Shown one piece after another: positions 1 through 6,349 of a stretch of DNA of 10,954 bases; positions within the stretch are counted from its first letter, which is position 1, and each line of letters starts with the position of its first letter. The translations under genes and the position numbers were made by a program. This DNA comes from Actinomycetes bacterium (GTDB taxonomy: Bacteria > Actinomycetota > Acidimicrobiia > Acidimicrobiales > Bog-793), in NCBI GenBank assembly GCA_021821585.1, contig JAKACF010000081.1, positions 1 through 10,954 on the forward strand, given 5' to 3'. The notes under the pieces are model-generated. The model saw only the letters and a list, made by a program, of their open reading frames with translations. It made no database searches and was not told where the DNA came from.

Positions 1-26
1 AGCGCTTCGAGCAGCTCGCCGGCTAG
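1..26 (+). CDS. 3' end of an upstream gene (7 codons visible), ending at the IS insertion site
   Basis: The frame starting at position 3 reads RFEQLAG and then TAG at 24-26. Only the tail is visible, so no function can be given. The TA of the stop is the IS target duplication and the final G is the first base of the IS, so the stop is kept after insertion. Restoring the pre-insertion sequence (one TA, joined to 1646 onward) still gives TAG, in the same CTAG that supplies the stop of the thioesterase gene on the other strand. That symmetry is the main argument that the frame is real; seven codons alone prove nothing. The alternative is that this is non-coding flank. Confidence 0.4.
24..25. repeat. 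Left copy of TA target-site duplication
   Basis: This TA directly precedes the left end of the IS (GTGG...). It pairs with the TA at 1644-1645. A two-base TA duplication is diagnostic for IS630 transposition. Confidence 0.85.
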
Positions 27-54
27 TGGCCCTGCCGATAAGTACATCGGTGTA
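26..54 (+). repeat. Left terminal inverted repeat of the IS630 element
   Basis: Starts GTGG and ends TCGGTGTA at 47-54. Against the reverse complement of 1615-1643, 20 of 29 bases match: the outer four, an AGT block and the whole inner 8-mer. The inner block is probably the transposase recognition core; the outer GTGG is the cleavage end. Confidence 0.85.
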
Positions 55-58
55 ATTT
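53..58 (+). promoter_or_regulatory. Candidate -10 box of the transposase promoter, at the inner edge of the left repeat
   Basis: TAATTT fits the TANNNT -10 pattern and is the only AT-rich hexamer before the transposase. It lies about 40 nt before the ATG, leaving room for a leader with the GGGAGG ribosome site at 89-94. No clear -35 is seen. It overlaps the inner repeat block, so transposase binding there could repress its own gene. Confidence 0.4.
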
Positions 59-98
59 TGGGGGCGTCGGTGCCGGCAGCTCTTGGTCGGGAGGCCCC

Positions 99-1253
99 AT
101 GTCTCGTCGCTCGCCGTTCGACGTCTGCCTGAGCAGTGAGGAACGAGCGATCCTCAAGCAGCGGGCGTCGTCGGGGACCGCATCCCATCGGGAGGTGATC
201 CGGGCGCGCATCGTGCTCCTGGCCGCCGACGGTCTCGAGAACGTCGAGATCGCCCGGCGGGTCGGGGTCTGCGTCGATGTCGCCTCGAGGTGGCGCAAGC
301 GGTTCTGCCAGGAGGGCGTCGAGGGACTGGTGGACCGCAGCCGGTCGGGACGGCCCCGCCGCTTCGACGCCATGGTCGTCGCCGGGGTGAAGGCCATGGC
401 ATGCGAGCCGCCCGAACAGCGCGAAGTCCCCTTGTCACGCTGGAGCTCGCTCGAGCTGGCCACCCAGGCGGTGGCTGAGGGGCTCGTCGAGTCGATCTCC
501 TCGTCGACGGTGCGCCGGTGGCTTCACGCCGCAGCGATCAAGCCGTGGCGCTTCCGGTCGTGGATCTTCCCGCGCGATCCCGACTTCGCCAGAAAGGCCG
601 CCCGGGTGCTCGACCTCTACGCCCGGGTGCTCGACGGCGTCCCGCTCGGCCCCGACGACTACGTGATCTCGGCCGACGAGAAGTCCCAGCTCCAGGCGCT
701 TCGCCGCTGTCATCCCGGCCATCCCGCTGGCCCTGGGCGTCTGGCGAAGGTGGAGTTCGAATACGAGCGTGGCGGCACGCTCGCCTACATGGGCGCTTAC
801 GACGTGCACACCGCCCGCCTCATCGGCACCGTGGCCGATAAGACCGGCATCGTCCCGTTCATGGAGCTGGTCGAGCGGGTCATGACCACCGAGCCTTACG
901 CCAGCGCCGCCCATGTCTACTGGGTCGTCGACAACGGCTCCTCGCACAACGGGCAGCGATCGATCGACCGGATGACGGCCGCCTGGCACAACGCCCACCT
1001 CGTCCACCTGCCGGTGCACGCGTCGTGGCTCAACCAGATCGAGATCGTGTTCTCCATCATCCAGCGCAAGGTCGTCAAGCCGGCCGACTTCGCCGGCCTC
1101 GACGAGCTGGCGGACCGCCTTCGTCGCTTCGAGGAGCGCTACAACCTGACGGCGCGGCCCTTCGACTGGCGATTCACGAGCGCGGACCTCGCCGCCATGC
1201 TCGAGCGGCTCGATGTCGGTCCAAGCCACACCGCAGCGCCCCTCGCTGCCTGA
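99..1253 (+). CDS. IS630-family transposase (DDE)
   Basis: Cut-and-paste transposase of 384 residues, full length for the family. The N-terminal part (about 30-90) holds helix-turn-helix DNA-binding segments (IARRVGVCVDVASRWRKRF at 51-69), followed by the basic linker RSGRPRRF. The catalytic RNase H-like domain spans about 185-335. The acidic triad is visible as D193 in SADEK, D278 in VVDNGSSH and E315 in the family signature SWLNQIE. The ATG is preceded by GGGAGG at 89-94, which settles the start. The frame is intact and all three catalytic residues are present, so activity is plausible. It lies inside matched inverted repeats and is followed 26 nt later by the second ORF of the element. Confidence 0.95.
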   Translation: MSRRSPFDVCLSSEERAILKQRASSGTASHREVIRARIVLLAADGLENVEIARRVGVCVDVASRWRKRFCQEGVEGLVDRSRSGRPRRFDAMVVAGVKAMACEPPEQREVPLSRWSSLELATQAVAEGLVESISSSTVRRWLHAAAIKPWRFRSWIFPRDPDFARKAARVLDLYARVLDGVPLGPDDYVISADEKSQLQALRRCHPGHPAGPGRLAKVEFEYERGGTLAYMGAYDVHTARLIGTVADKTGIVPFMELVERVMTTEPYASAAHVYWVVDNGSSHNGQRSIDRMTAAWHNAHLVHLPVHASWLNQIEIVFSIIQRKVVKPADFAGLDELADRLRRFEERYNLTARPFDWRFTSADLAAMLERLDVGPSHTAAPLAA

Positions 1254-1279
1254 GCCAGCTCAGCAGACAAGATGGGGCG

Positions 1280-1630
1280 GTGAAGGCACCTCCCCGCTCG
1301 ACCAAGGAAAGTCTCGCCTCCCGGCTGCGCAGCCACGCGAAGACTCGCTGGTCTGAGCTCGGTCACCTCGACGTGCGGTTCCGGGCCAACTTCGCCTATG
1401 TGGACGCTCAGCACCACGACGGGTCCGTCCTCAAGTTGTGCCGCCTGCGCTACGGCGGGTCCGCCAGCATCTGGGGGTTCGCCATCTACCGGGCCAGCCA
1501 CGACGACTACGAGGACGCCGTGCTGCCGAGTGGCATGCCCGTCGGCAGCCCCGAGGAGGCGCTCGACTGCGCCTGCGGGCTCTACCTCAGCGACCCGACG
1601 GCATGGCTCCCGAATACACCGACGAACTAA
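1280..1630 (+). CDS. Small ORF carried inside the IS630 element (116 aa, unknown function)
   Basis: The second gene of the IS starts 26 nt after the transposase and ends 13 nt before the right tip, so its last codons are written in the right inverted repeat. The first plausible start is GTG at 1280; the ATG at 1272 is out of frame and stops after three codons. The protein looks genuine: a basic amphipathic N-terminus (TKESLASRLRSHAKTRW), a beta-rich middle (FRANFAYVDAQ, LKLCRLRYGGSASIWGFAI) and a Cys-containing end (PEEALDCACGLYLSDP). It has no transmembrane segment, signal peptide or catalytic motif that I can name. I have an uncertain impression of similar small hypothetical proteins in actinobacteria. 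It may be an accessory transposition factor or a passenger. The ribosome site is weak, so it may depend on coupling to the transposase. Confidence 0.75.
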   Translation: MKAPPRSTKESLASRLRSHAKTRWSELGHLDVRFRANFAYVDAQHHDGSVLKLCRLRYGGSASIWGFAIYRASHDDYEDAVLPSGMPVGSPEEALDCACGLYLSDPTAWLPNTPTN

Positions 1631-1643
1631 CGCGCGGCACCAC
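1615..1643 (-). repeat. Right terminal inverted repeat of the IS630 element
   Basis: Read on the minus strand from 1643 it begins GTGG and ends TCGGTGTA (1622-1615), matching the left repeat at 20 of 29 positions. It overlaps the last codons and TAA stop of the small IS-encoded ORF. Confidence 0.85.
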
Positions 1644-2407
1644 TAGGGGCGAGAGAGGCGGGCCGAGGTGAGCACGCGCCCGCCGGCGGCGAGCCAGACG
1701 TGCAGCTGGCCGGCGCCGGAGCGGGCGAGGAGCCGGGGCGTCCCGTCTCCCGCCGTGATGGCCTGGTTGTGCTCCACCTCGGCCCGGTCCGGCAGCCAGC
1801 CCACCCGGGCGAGCTCGTCCTCGATCGCCGCCCACGAGATGGCGTTGTTGACGTGTCGCCAGAGGTCGAAGTCGCTCGCCCTGAGCGGCCACTCGCGCCC
1901 TGCGCCGAGCTCGTCCTCTGCCGGCGGCGGCAGGTCGAGCCGGATCGACGCCTTCCGCCCCCCGGCCGACGGCCCGTAGATCTCCTCGAAGCGGGGACCG
2001 AGGCGGGCGGGCCTGCCCGTGGCGGCGTCGATCGACACCCAGACGGCGACGGCCTGGACGAGCGCCCCCTTCGCGCCCCGGATCGTCGTCGTCCGCTCGG
2101 CCCATCTCGGGCCGCTCGCCGAGCAGAAGGTCTCGACGACGAGTTGCTCCCCGAACACCGGGTACCGGCCGAGCACGAGCGCCGTGCGGCGCAGCACCCA
2201 GCCGATGTCGCGGGGGAACTCGGCGTCGGAGGCGTCGTCCTCGGCGGCGTCCTGGAGGTAGCGGGCGAGGGCGTCGAGGCGGGCCCTCCCCCCGGGGGCG
2301 ACGTCGCCGAGGCGCACCCGGTACTCGGTGCGGAAGACCCGCCCGGAGCTCGGGATCGGGACGAGGCCGGAGGCTGCCGGGTCCTCCCCCTCGAGCGGGT
2401 CAGCCAC
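1643..2407 (-). CDS. Acyl-ACP thioesterase (FatA/FatB-like double hotdog)
   Basis: Hydrolyses fatty acyl-ACP in the cytoplasm, releasing free fatty acid. At 254 residues it is the usual size for actinobacterial FatA-like enzymes. The first hotdog (about 25-145) has RTEYRVRLGDVAPGGRARL, the helix RYLQDAAEDDASD and GWVLRRTALVLGRYPVFGE. The second (about 170-250) has the signature DFDLWRHVNNAISW, with D181, H185 and N187 matching the Asp/His/Asn active-site region of plant-type thioesterases. The start is GTG at 2407, overlapping the hydrolase gene by 8 nt, so it is probably translated by coupling. The TAG stop lies at the IS boundary and uses the terminal base of the IS. Last gene of a four-gene operon. 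Chain-length specificity cannot be read; a CoA substrate is possible. Confidence 0.85.
   Translation of the reverse strand: MADPLEGEDPAASGLVPIPSSGRVFRTEYRVRLGDVAPGGRARLDALARYLQDAAEDDASDAEFPRDIGWVLRRTALVLGRYPVFGEQLVVETFCSASGPRWAERTTTIRGAKGALVQAVAVWVSIDAATGRPARLGPRFEEIYGPSAGGRKASIRLDLPPPAEDELGAGREWPLRASDFDLWRHVNNAISWAAIEDELARVGWLPDRAEVEHNQAITAGDGTPRLLARSGAGQLHVWLAAGGRVLTSARLSRP
1644..1645. repeat. Right copy of TA target-site duplication
   Basis: TA next to the right IS tip, matching 24-25. It also supplies two bases of the TAG stop of the thioesterase gene on the minus strand. Confidence 0.85.
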
Positions 2408-3305
2408 CGGCGAAGAGCGTGCCGGCCGCCTCCTCGAGGACGGCGGCGACGAGGTCGGGGTGCTGGGCGTGGACGTCGTGGTCGGCCGGGGAGAACCAGT
2501 GCACGGCGGCGCGGGGGAGGACGGCGAGCGCCGCCTCGATCGCCTCCTTCTTCGAGAGGGACCACTCCGCCGGGGTGCCCGGCGAGTCCGCCGGCAGGAA
2601 CAGGACCGGGACGCTCAGGCGGGGATAGAGGTCGGACGGTCGTGACCTCCACATCGACTCGAGGATGGCGAGGTGGCGCTCGAGCGTCAGCCACGGGGCG
2701 ACCGTGCCGTCCTCGCGCACCTCGAAGTTGGCGAGGGCGGCCCGGATCCCGGCTTCGGGCCAGTCCGGGTGGAACTCGGCAAAGCGCCTCTCGAGCTCGC
2801 TGGCCGGCGTCCCCTCGATGGGGGGAGGCGAGAGGGCGGCGACGACGGACTCGAAGCTCTCGAAGCGGGCCTTCAGGTCGATCGTCCCGCCGTCGATGCA
2901 GGCGACGCCCGACAGGCGGTCGGGCGCCCTCGCTGCCAGCTCGAGAACGAGGTTGGCGCCGAAGGACTGCCCGACGACGACCGGGCGCGAGAAGGCGCCC
3001 GCCGGGACGAGGGAGGAGACCTCGGAGAGGACCGCCAGGAGGTCGGCGCACAGCGTCTCGTAGTCGTAGCCGCTGTCGGGCTTGTCGGAGCGGCCGTGGC
3101 CCCGGAGGTCGACCGCCGCGCACACCCGCCCTCCCGCCGACAGGAGCTCGGCAACGCCGTCGTAGAGCCGGGCGTTCGAGGCGAGACCGTGGACGAGGAG
3201 GAAGCCCGGGACGCCGTGCACCCCCCGGGGCGGCTCGAAGATGTCGACTGCGAGCTCCACACCGCCCGGAACGGTGACCCGCCTCGTCCGGTACGGCGGT
3301 GTCAC
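2400..3305 (-). CDS. Alpha/beta hydrolase
   Basis: Serine hydrolase of the alpha/beta fold, 301 residues, cytosolic (no signal peptide or membrane helix). Visible landmarks are the oxyanion-hole motif LLVHG near 37-40, the DLRGHGRSDKP loop at 66-76, the nucleophile elbow GQSFG with S114, a likely acid D240 in VLFLPAD, and a likely catalytic H276 in PADHDVHAQHP. A cap insertion spans about 145-220. The GTG start at 3305 makes a GTGA overlap with the stop of the preceding oxidoreductase, and its TGA overlaps the thioesterase start, so it is translationally coupled on both sides. The family includes esterases, lactonases, haloalkane and epoxide hydrolases; sequence alone does not choose. In this operon a lactonase or ester-cleaving step after the oxidoreductases is plausible but inferred. 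Confidence 0.85.
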   Translation of the reverse strand: MTPPYRTRRVTVPGGVELAVDIFEPPRGVHGVPGFLLVHGLASNARLYDGVAELLSAGGRVCAAVDLRGHGRSDKPDSGYDYETLCADLLAVLSEVSSLVPAGAFSRPVVVGQSFGANLVLELAARAPDRLSGVACIDGGTIDLKARFESFESVVAALSPPPIEGTPASELERRFAEFHPDWPEAGIRAALANFEVREDGTVAPWLTLERHLAILESMWRSRPSDLYPRLSVPVLFLPADSPGTPAEWSLSKKEAIEAALAVLPRAAVHWFSPADHDVHAQHPDLVAAVLEEAAGTLFAGG

Positions 3306-4282
3306 CGCGCCCCGTCCCGCTGGCTGGGGGAGGCGGACGCGAGGAGGCGGTCGACGAGGCGCTGGAGGCCGACCGAGTCCTCCGGGGGGCGCTCGGGCTC
3401 GGCCCGGCCGCGGACCAGGGCGGCGAAGTGGTCGACCATGGCGAGGTAGGGATCGGCGCCCTCTGTCGAGAGGGCCTCGCCCGAGCCGTCCCGGCGGAGA
3501 AGGCGGATGCTGCGGTCGTCCGGGCCGGGTGTGAAGGGCCGTTCGAGCAGGAGGGCGGCCGAGGTCCCGACGAGCTCGAGCTGCTGGCGCTCGGGCGCCT
3601 CGAAGGAGCACTGGAACGACGCCGCCCGACCGCCGCCGAAGCCGAGCCAGCCCGAGAAGCTGGCGTCGACCCCCGACCCGCCCGGGCGCAGGGACGCTGC
3701 CACCGCCTCGACGGAGTCGGCCTCCCTCGGGCCGACTCCGAAGGCGGCGAGGAGCGGGCTCAGGCAGTAGATCCCGACGTCGAGCAGGGCCCCTCCCCCC
3801 ATCCCGGGATGCCACCGGTGGTCGTCGGGCCGGTCGAGGACGCCCGTGAAGGCGGCGGAGGCGAAGATCACCTCCCCGAGCATGCCCGAGGCGACGAGCT
3901 GGCGCAGCCGGCGGTCGCGGGGGTGGAACTGGGTCATGTAGGCCTCCATCAGCCTCACCCCCGCCGCCTCGCAGGCCTCCGCCATCGCCAGGGCGTCCCC
4001 GGCCGTCGGGGCGAGCGGCTTCTCGCAGAGCACGTGCTTTCCGGCCGCCGCCGCCCGTTCGGTCCACTCCCGGTGCAGCGAGTTGGGGAGCGGGATGTAG
4101 ACGGCCTCGACGGCGGGGTCTTCGAGCAGGGCCTCGTAGCTGGGATAGGTGGCGCCCGCGTCCGAGCGGCTGGCGGTGGCCACCAGCGAGCAGGCGCTCG
4201 AGCGCTCGATGGCGGGGAGGACCGCGAGGCGGGCGACGGTGGAGGTGGAGCCGATGACCCCGAGCCCGACGGGTGAGCTCAC
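3302..4282 (-). CDS. Gfo/Idh/MocA-family NAD(P)-dependent oxidoreductase
   Basis: Two-domain sugar or diol dehydrogenase of 326 residues. The Rossmann domain starts at once with GLGVIGSTSTVAR (7-18), giving a modified dinucleotide loop. EKPLAPT follows, with the conserved lysine K88. The C-terminal domain carries GGGALLDVGIYCLS, with D168 and Y172 where many family members have His. With EAYMTQFHP (113-121) this places it near the dihydrodiol-dehydrogenase/glucose-fructose-oxidoreductase branch rather than the inositol dehydrogenases. No Tat or Sec signal is seen, so it is cytosolic. The GTG start at 4282 overlaps the upstream stop by 4 nt (GTGA) inside the 12-bp palindrome GGTGAGCTCACC (4272-4283). 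No Shine-Dalgarno precedes it, so reinitiation after the upstream gene is likely. Substrate unknown. Confidence 0.88.
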   Translation of the reverse strand: MSSPVGLGVIGSTSTVARLAVLPAIERSSACSLVATASRSDAGATYPSYEALLEDPAVEAVYIPLPNSLHREWTERAAAAGKHVLCEKPLAPTAGDALAMAEACEAAGVRLMEAYMTQFHPRDRRLRQLVASGMLGEVIFASAAFTGVLDRPDDHRWHPGMGGGALLDVGIYCLSPLLAAFGVGPREADSVEAVAASLRPGGSGVDASFSGWLGFGGGRAASFQCSFEAPERQQLELVGTSAALLLERPFTPGPDDRSIRLLRRDGSGEALSTEGADPYLAMVDHFAALVRGRAEPERPPEDSVGLQRLVDRLLASASPSQRDGAR

Positions 4283-6003
4283 CGACGGGCGAGCACGACG
4301 GGGACGTTGCCCTCGTCGGTCGAGCGCGTGGCCGCTTCGAGCAGCGCCACGACATCCCGGGCGGACTCGGGGGTGACCGCCAGCGGCTCGTTCAAGAGGA
4401 GGTGGTCGGCGAGGTTGCGGTGGAAGCCGTAGCGGTCGGCCGGCGCCGGCGGGAGCCGGGTCTCGGTGAGCCCGTAGCCCGGCTCGTAGCGGGCGAGGGT
4501 GAGCGCCACGGGCGCCTCGGCGTGGTGGGAGTCCTCGGCGACGTAGCCGACACCGGGCTCGATGTGCTCGAAGCGCAGGGGCCGGTAGTGGCCGGCGATC
4601 GTCCCCTCGGTCCCCTGGAGGAAGAACTTCGGTCGCCGGATCGCCGACACGTCGCTCTGGAGGAACTCCGCCTCGCGCCCGTCGGACCAGGTGAGGCGCA
4701 CCCTCACCTGGTCGAGGTTCGTCACGTCCCTCCAGACCCGCTTGTGGCCGTGGGCGACGAGGCGTTCGGGGAAGTCGCCCATCAGCTGCAGGATCCAGTC
4801 GAGGTGGTGCGAGCCCCAGTCGTAGACCGCCCCTCCCGACACCGCCACCTCCGAGTGCCACGCCCGGCAGGGGTGCTCGAAGCCGCCGACGAAGGTCTCG
4901 ACGTTGAACAGCTGGCCGATTAGGCCCTTTCCGACCGCCCGGCGCAGCGCGAGGAAGTCGGGGTCCCAGCGCCGGCTCTGGTGGACGGTGAGCGCCAGGC
5001 CGTTCGAGGCGGCGAGCCCGATGAGGCGGTCCGCCTCGTCGAGCGTGAGGCACATCGGCTTCTCGAGGGCGACGTGCTTGCCGGCCTCGAGCAGCTGCCG
5101 GGCGAGCTCGAAGTGGGTCGAAGGTGGTGTCGCCACCATGGCGACGTCGACGTCGTCGTCGCCCGCCAGCTCGTCCACGCTGGCACAGGGGCGCAGACCG
5201 GGGAACTCCTCCTCCGCCGCCTTGCGGCGGGAGGGGTCGGAGTCGCATGCGGCGATCATCTCGAGGCCGGGGGTCGCGCTCGCCGCCAGCCCGTGGTAGA
5301 GCCCCATGCCCCCGTACGGCCCGTAGCCGACGACGGCGAAGCCGAGGGAGCCGTTGCGGCCGCCGAGGGCGGACGGAGGGACGAGTGCCCTCCGCAGGGC
5401 CGCGCGGAGCTCCTCGTGGCCGAGCGAGCCGGCGTGACGGCCGAGGCCGGAGACGGTGATCCCGCCGGCGCCGACGTGCCGGGTGCCGACGACGGTGCGC
5501 TCGGCGAAGCCGATGCTCACCGACAGCACGGGCACGACGTCGCCGCCCGCGACCTCGAGGGCGACCGGTCGGTCCAGGATCGGGAATTCCTCGGGAAGGC
5601 GCTCGACGATCCCTCCGGGGAGGGTCACCTTGGCGAACCACTCGCCGAGGGGGTGCTCGGCCCCGGCGGCGACGCCGAGGAAGCGCGCCCAGGCGCTCTC
5701 GCCGGCGCACTCGGGGCTGACGAGGGCGAGCAGGGCGAGTCCGCCTGCGAGCCCCGCCTCGAGCCCGGCCAGCCACTCGGGCGTCGCGGCCCGACCGGGG
5801 TCCCCGTCGACGACGAGGGCGCCGAAGCCGGCCGGGGAGGGGAGCGGCCCGCCTCCGGCAGCGTGCACCGGGACGGTCTCGAGCGCCAGGGGCGCGAGGA
5901 GGGCCTCGAGCTCGCTGCGTCGTGCCTCGCCGCCCGGGGCCCCGAGCCCGGAGACGATCAGCACCCTGGGCGGGTCCGGCCGCAGCGGGTGGGGCGCCGA
6001 CAT
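4279..6003 (-). CDS. ThuA-like domain fused to a Gfo/Idh/MocA oxidoreductase
   Basis: First gene of the operon, 574 residues, much longer than a standard family dehydrogenase (about 330-390). Residues 14-208 look like a divergent ThuA/class I amidotransferase-like fold: RVLIVSGLG strand, ALVVDGDPG, a GG-containing loop near 87-93, the HPLGEWFAKVTLPGG segment (117-131) and GAGGITVSGLGRHAGSLGHEE (178-198). The nucleophile cysteine of true amidotransferases is not evident. From 220 the dehydrogenase begins: GFAVVGYGPYGGMG dinucleotide loop, EKPMCLT with K315, and GGAVYDWGSHHLDW with D395 and H399/H400, the usual catalytic Asp and His. The ATG at 6003 follows a TAGTCT box by 7 nt. ThuA and Gfo/Idh/MocA genes are commonly neighbours in sugar operons, so the fusion fits. 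Substrate unknown. Confidence 0.85.
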   Translation of the reverse strand: MSAPHPLRPDPPRVLIVSGLGAPGGEARRSELEALLAPLALETVPVHAAGGGPLPSPAGFGALVVDGDPGRAATPEWLAGLEAGLAGGLALLALVSPECAGESAWARFLGVAAGAEHPLGEWFAKVTLPGGIVERLPEEFPILDRPVALEVAGGDVVPVLSVSIGFAERTVVGTRHVGAGGITVSGLGRHAGSLGHEELRAALRRALVPPSALGGRNGSLGFAVVGYGPYGGMGLYHGLAASATPGLEMIAACDSDPSRRKAAEEEFPGLRPCASVDELAGDDDVDVAMVATPPSTHFELARQLLEAGKHVALEKPMCLTLDEADRLIGLAASNGLALTVHQSRRWDPDFLALRRAVGKGLIGQLFNVETFVGGFEHPCRAWHSEVAVSGGAVYDWGSHHLDWILQLMGDFPERLVAHGHKRVWRDVTNLDQVRVRLTWSDGREAEFLQSDVSAIRRPKFFLQGTEGTIAGHYRPLRFEHIEPGVGYVAEDSHHAEAPVALTLARYEPGYGLTETRLPPAPADRYGFHRNLADHLLLNEPLAVTPESARDVVALLEAATRSTDEGNVPVVLARR

Positions 6004-6010
6004 AGCGGCG

Positions 6011-6016
6011 AGACTA
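6011..6016 (-). promoter_or_regulatory. Candidate -10 box (TAGTCT), leaderless promoter of the four-gene operon
   Basis: TAGTCT on the minus strand ends 7 nt before the ATG at 6003, and no Shine-Dalgarno sequence is present. The same geometry occurs before four other genes here. Transcription would start at or next to the A of the ATG. Confidence 0.55.
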
Positions 6017-6056
6017 GTGGTGCGCCCCCGAGCAGGCGCCCGGTCGGCCGGCGGGC

Positions 6057-6338
6057 TCAGGCCGTCGAACCGGTCGAGGAGGGGGGGTCGCTCGCCGGGA
6101 AGGACTCGCGCGAGGCCTCGTCCGCCTCCTCGTCCTCGCCGTCGGCGGCCTCGGCCTTTCCCGCCGCCCGGGGCGCCGGGCGGGAGCCCTCCGGCAGCGA
6201 GGACTCGTCGACGCCCTCGTCGGCGAGGGCGTCGACCGCCTCCTGGTCGACCGCCGCCGCCCGGCCGAACTCGGTGTCGGGCGGGTACTCGTCCTTGGTC
6301 GAGTCGTCTGTCGCCCGCGGATCTCCTCGGTCGGCCAT
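6057..6338 (-). CDS. Small acidic, probably disordered protein ending in an ESFPASDPPS motif
   Basis: 93 residues, rich in Asp, Glu, Ala, Ser and Pro, with no hydrophobic core, membrane helix or cysteine. It is probably intrinsically disordered. The C-terminal ESFPASDPPSS (about 78-88) matches a short motif that ends many small hypothetical bacterial proteins; its function is not known to me. It begins 11 nt after the stop of the basic Rho_N-tailed gene and is probably co-transcribed with it. The ATG at 6338 is the only sensible start; a weak GAGGG lies upstream. The acidic-next-to-basic pairing suggests the two might interact, which is speculative. Confidence 0.7.
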   Translation of the reverse strand: MADRGDPRATDDSTKDEYPPDTEFGRAAAVDQEAVDALADEGVDESSLPEGSRPAPRAAGKAEAADGEDEEADEASRESFPASDPPSSTGSTA

Positions 6339-6349
6339 CTCTGCCGCCC

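Larger units (their letters stand above)
26..1643 (+). mobile_element. Complete IS630-family insertion sequence (1,618 bp)
   Basis: The element is bounded by TA on both sides (24-25 and 1644-1645), the target duplication of the IS630/Tc1-mariner superfamily. The two ends read inward as GTGG and form imperfect inverted repeats, 20 of 29 positions identical, with a perfect inner 8-base block TCGGTGTA. It encodes an intact DDE transposase and, unusually, a second small ORF in the same direction. The target is CTAG, the known preference of IS630. By eye the element is less GC-extreme than its neighbours. No internal frameshift is seen, so it could still be active. Confidence 0.9.

Noticed and set aside
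435..1229. Minus-strand frame opposite the IS630 transposase
   Set aside because: Composition is typical of an antisense shadow, and the plus strand encodes an intact DDE transposase with a ribosome site.
1700..3277. Long plus-strand open frame (525 codons) antisense to the thioesterase and hydrolase genes
   Set aside because: Its translation is Arg/Gly/Pro-rich low-complexity sequence without motifs, as expected opposite GC-rich genes. The minus-strand frames carry clear catalytic motifs and overlapping operon junctions.
4283..5776. The second oxidoreductase frame stays open well upstream of 4282, suggesting one very long gene
   Set aside because: The upstream part is Arg/Pro-rich out-of-frame sequence within the fusion gene. 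The Rossmann loop begins right after the GTG at 4282, and the GTGA overlap fits an operon start.
6004..6022. GCACCACTAG on the minus strand near 6014, identical to ten bases at the right IS tip (1637-1646)
   Set aside because: The match stops at ten bases, lacks the inner TCGGTGTA repeat block, and is explained by the TAGTCT promoter box. It is probably chance rather than a solo IS end.
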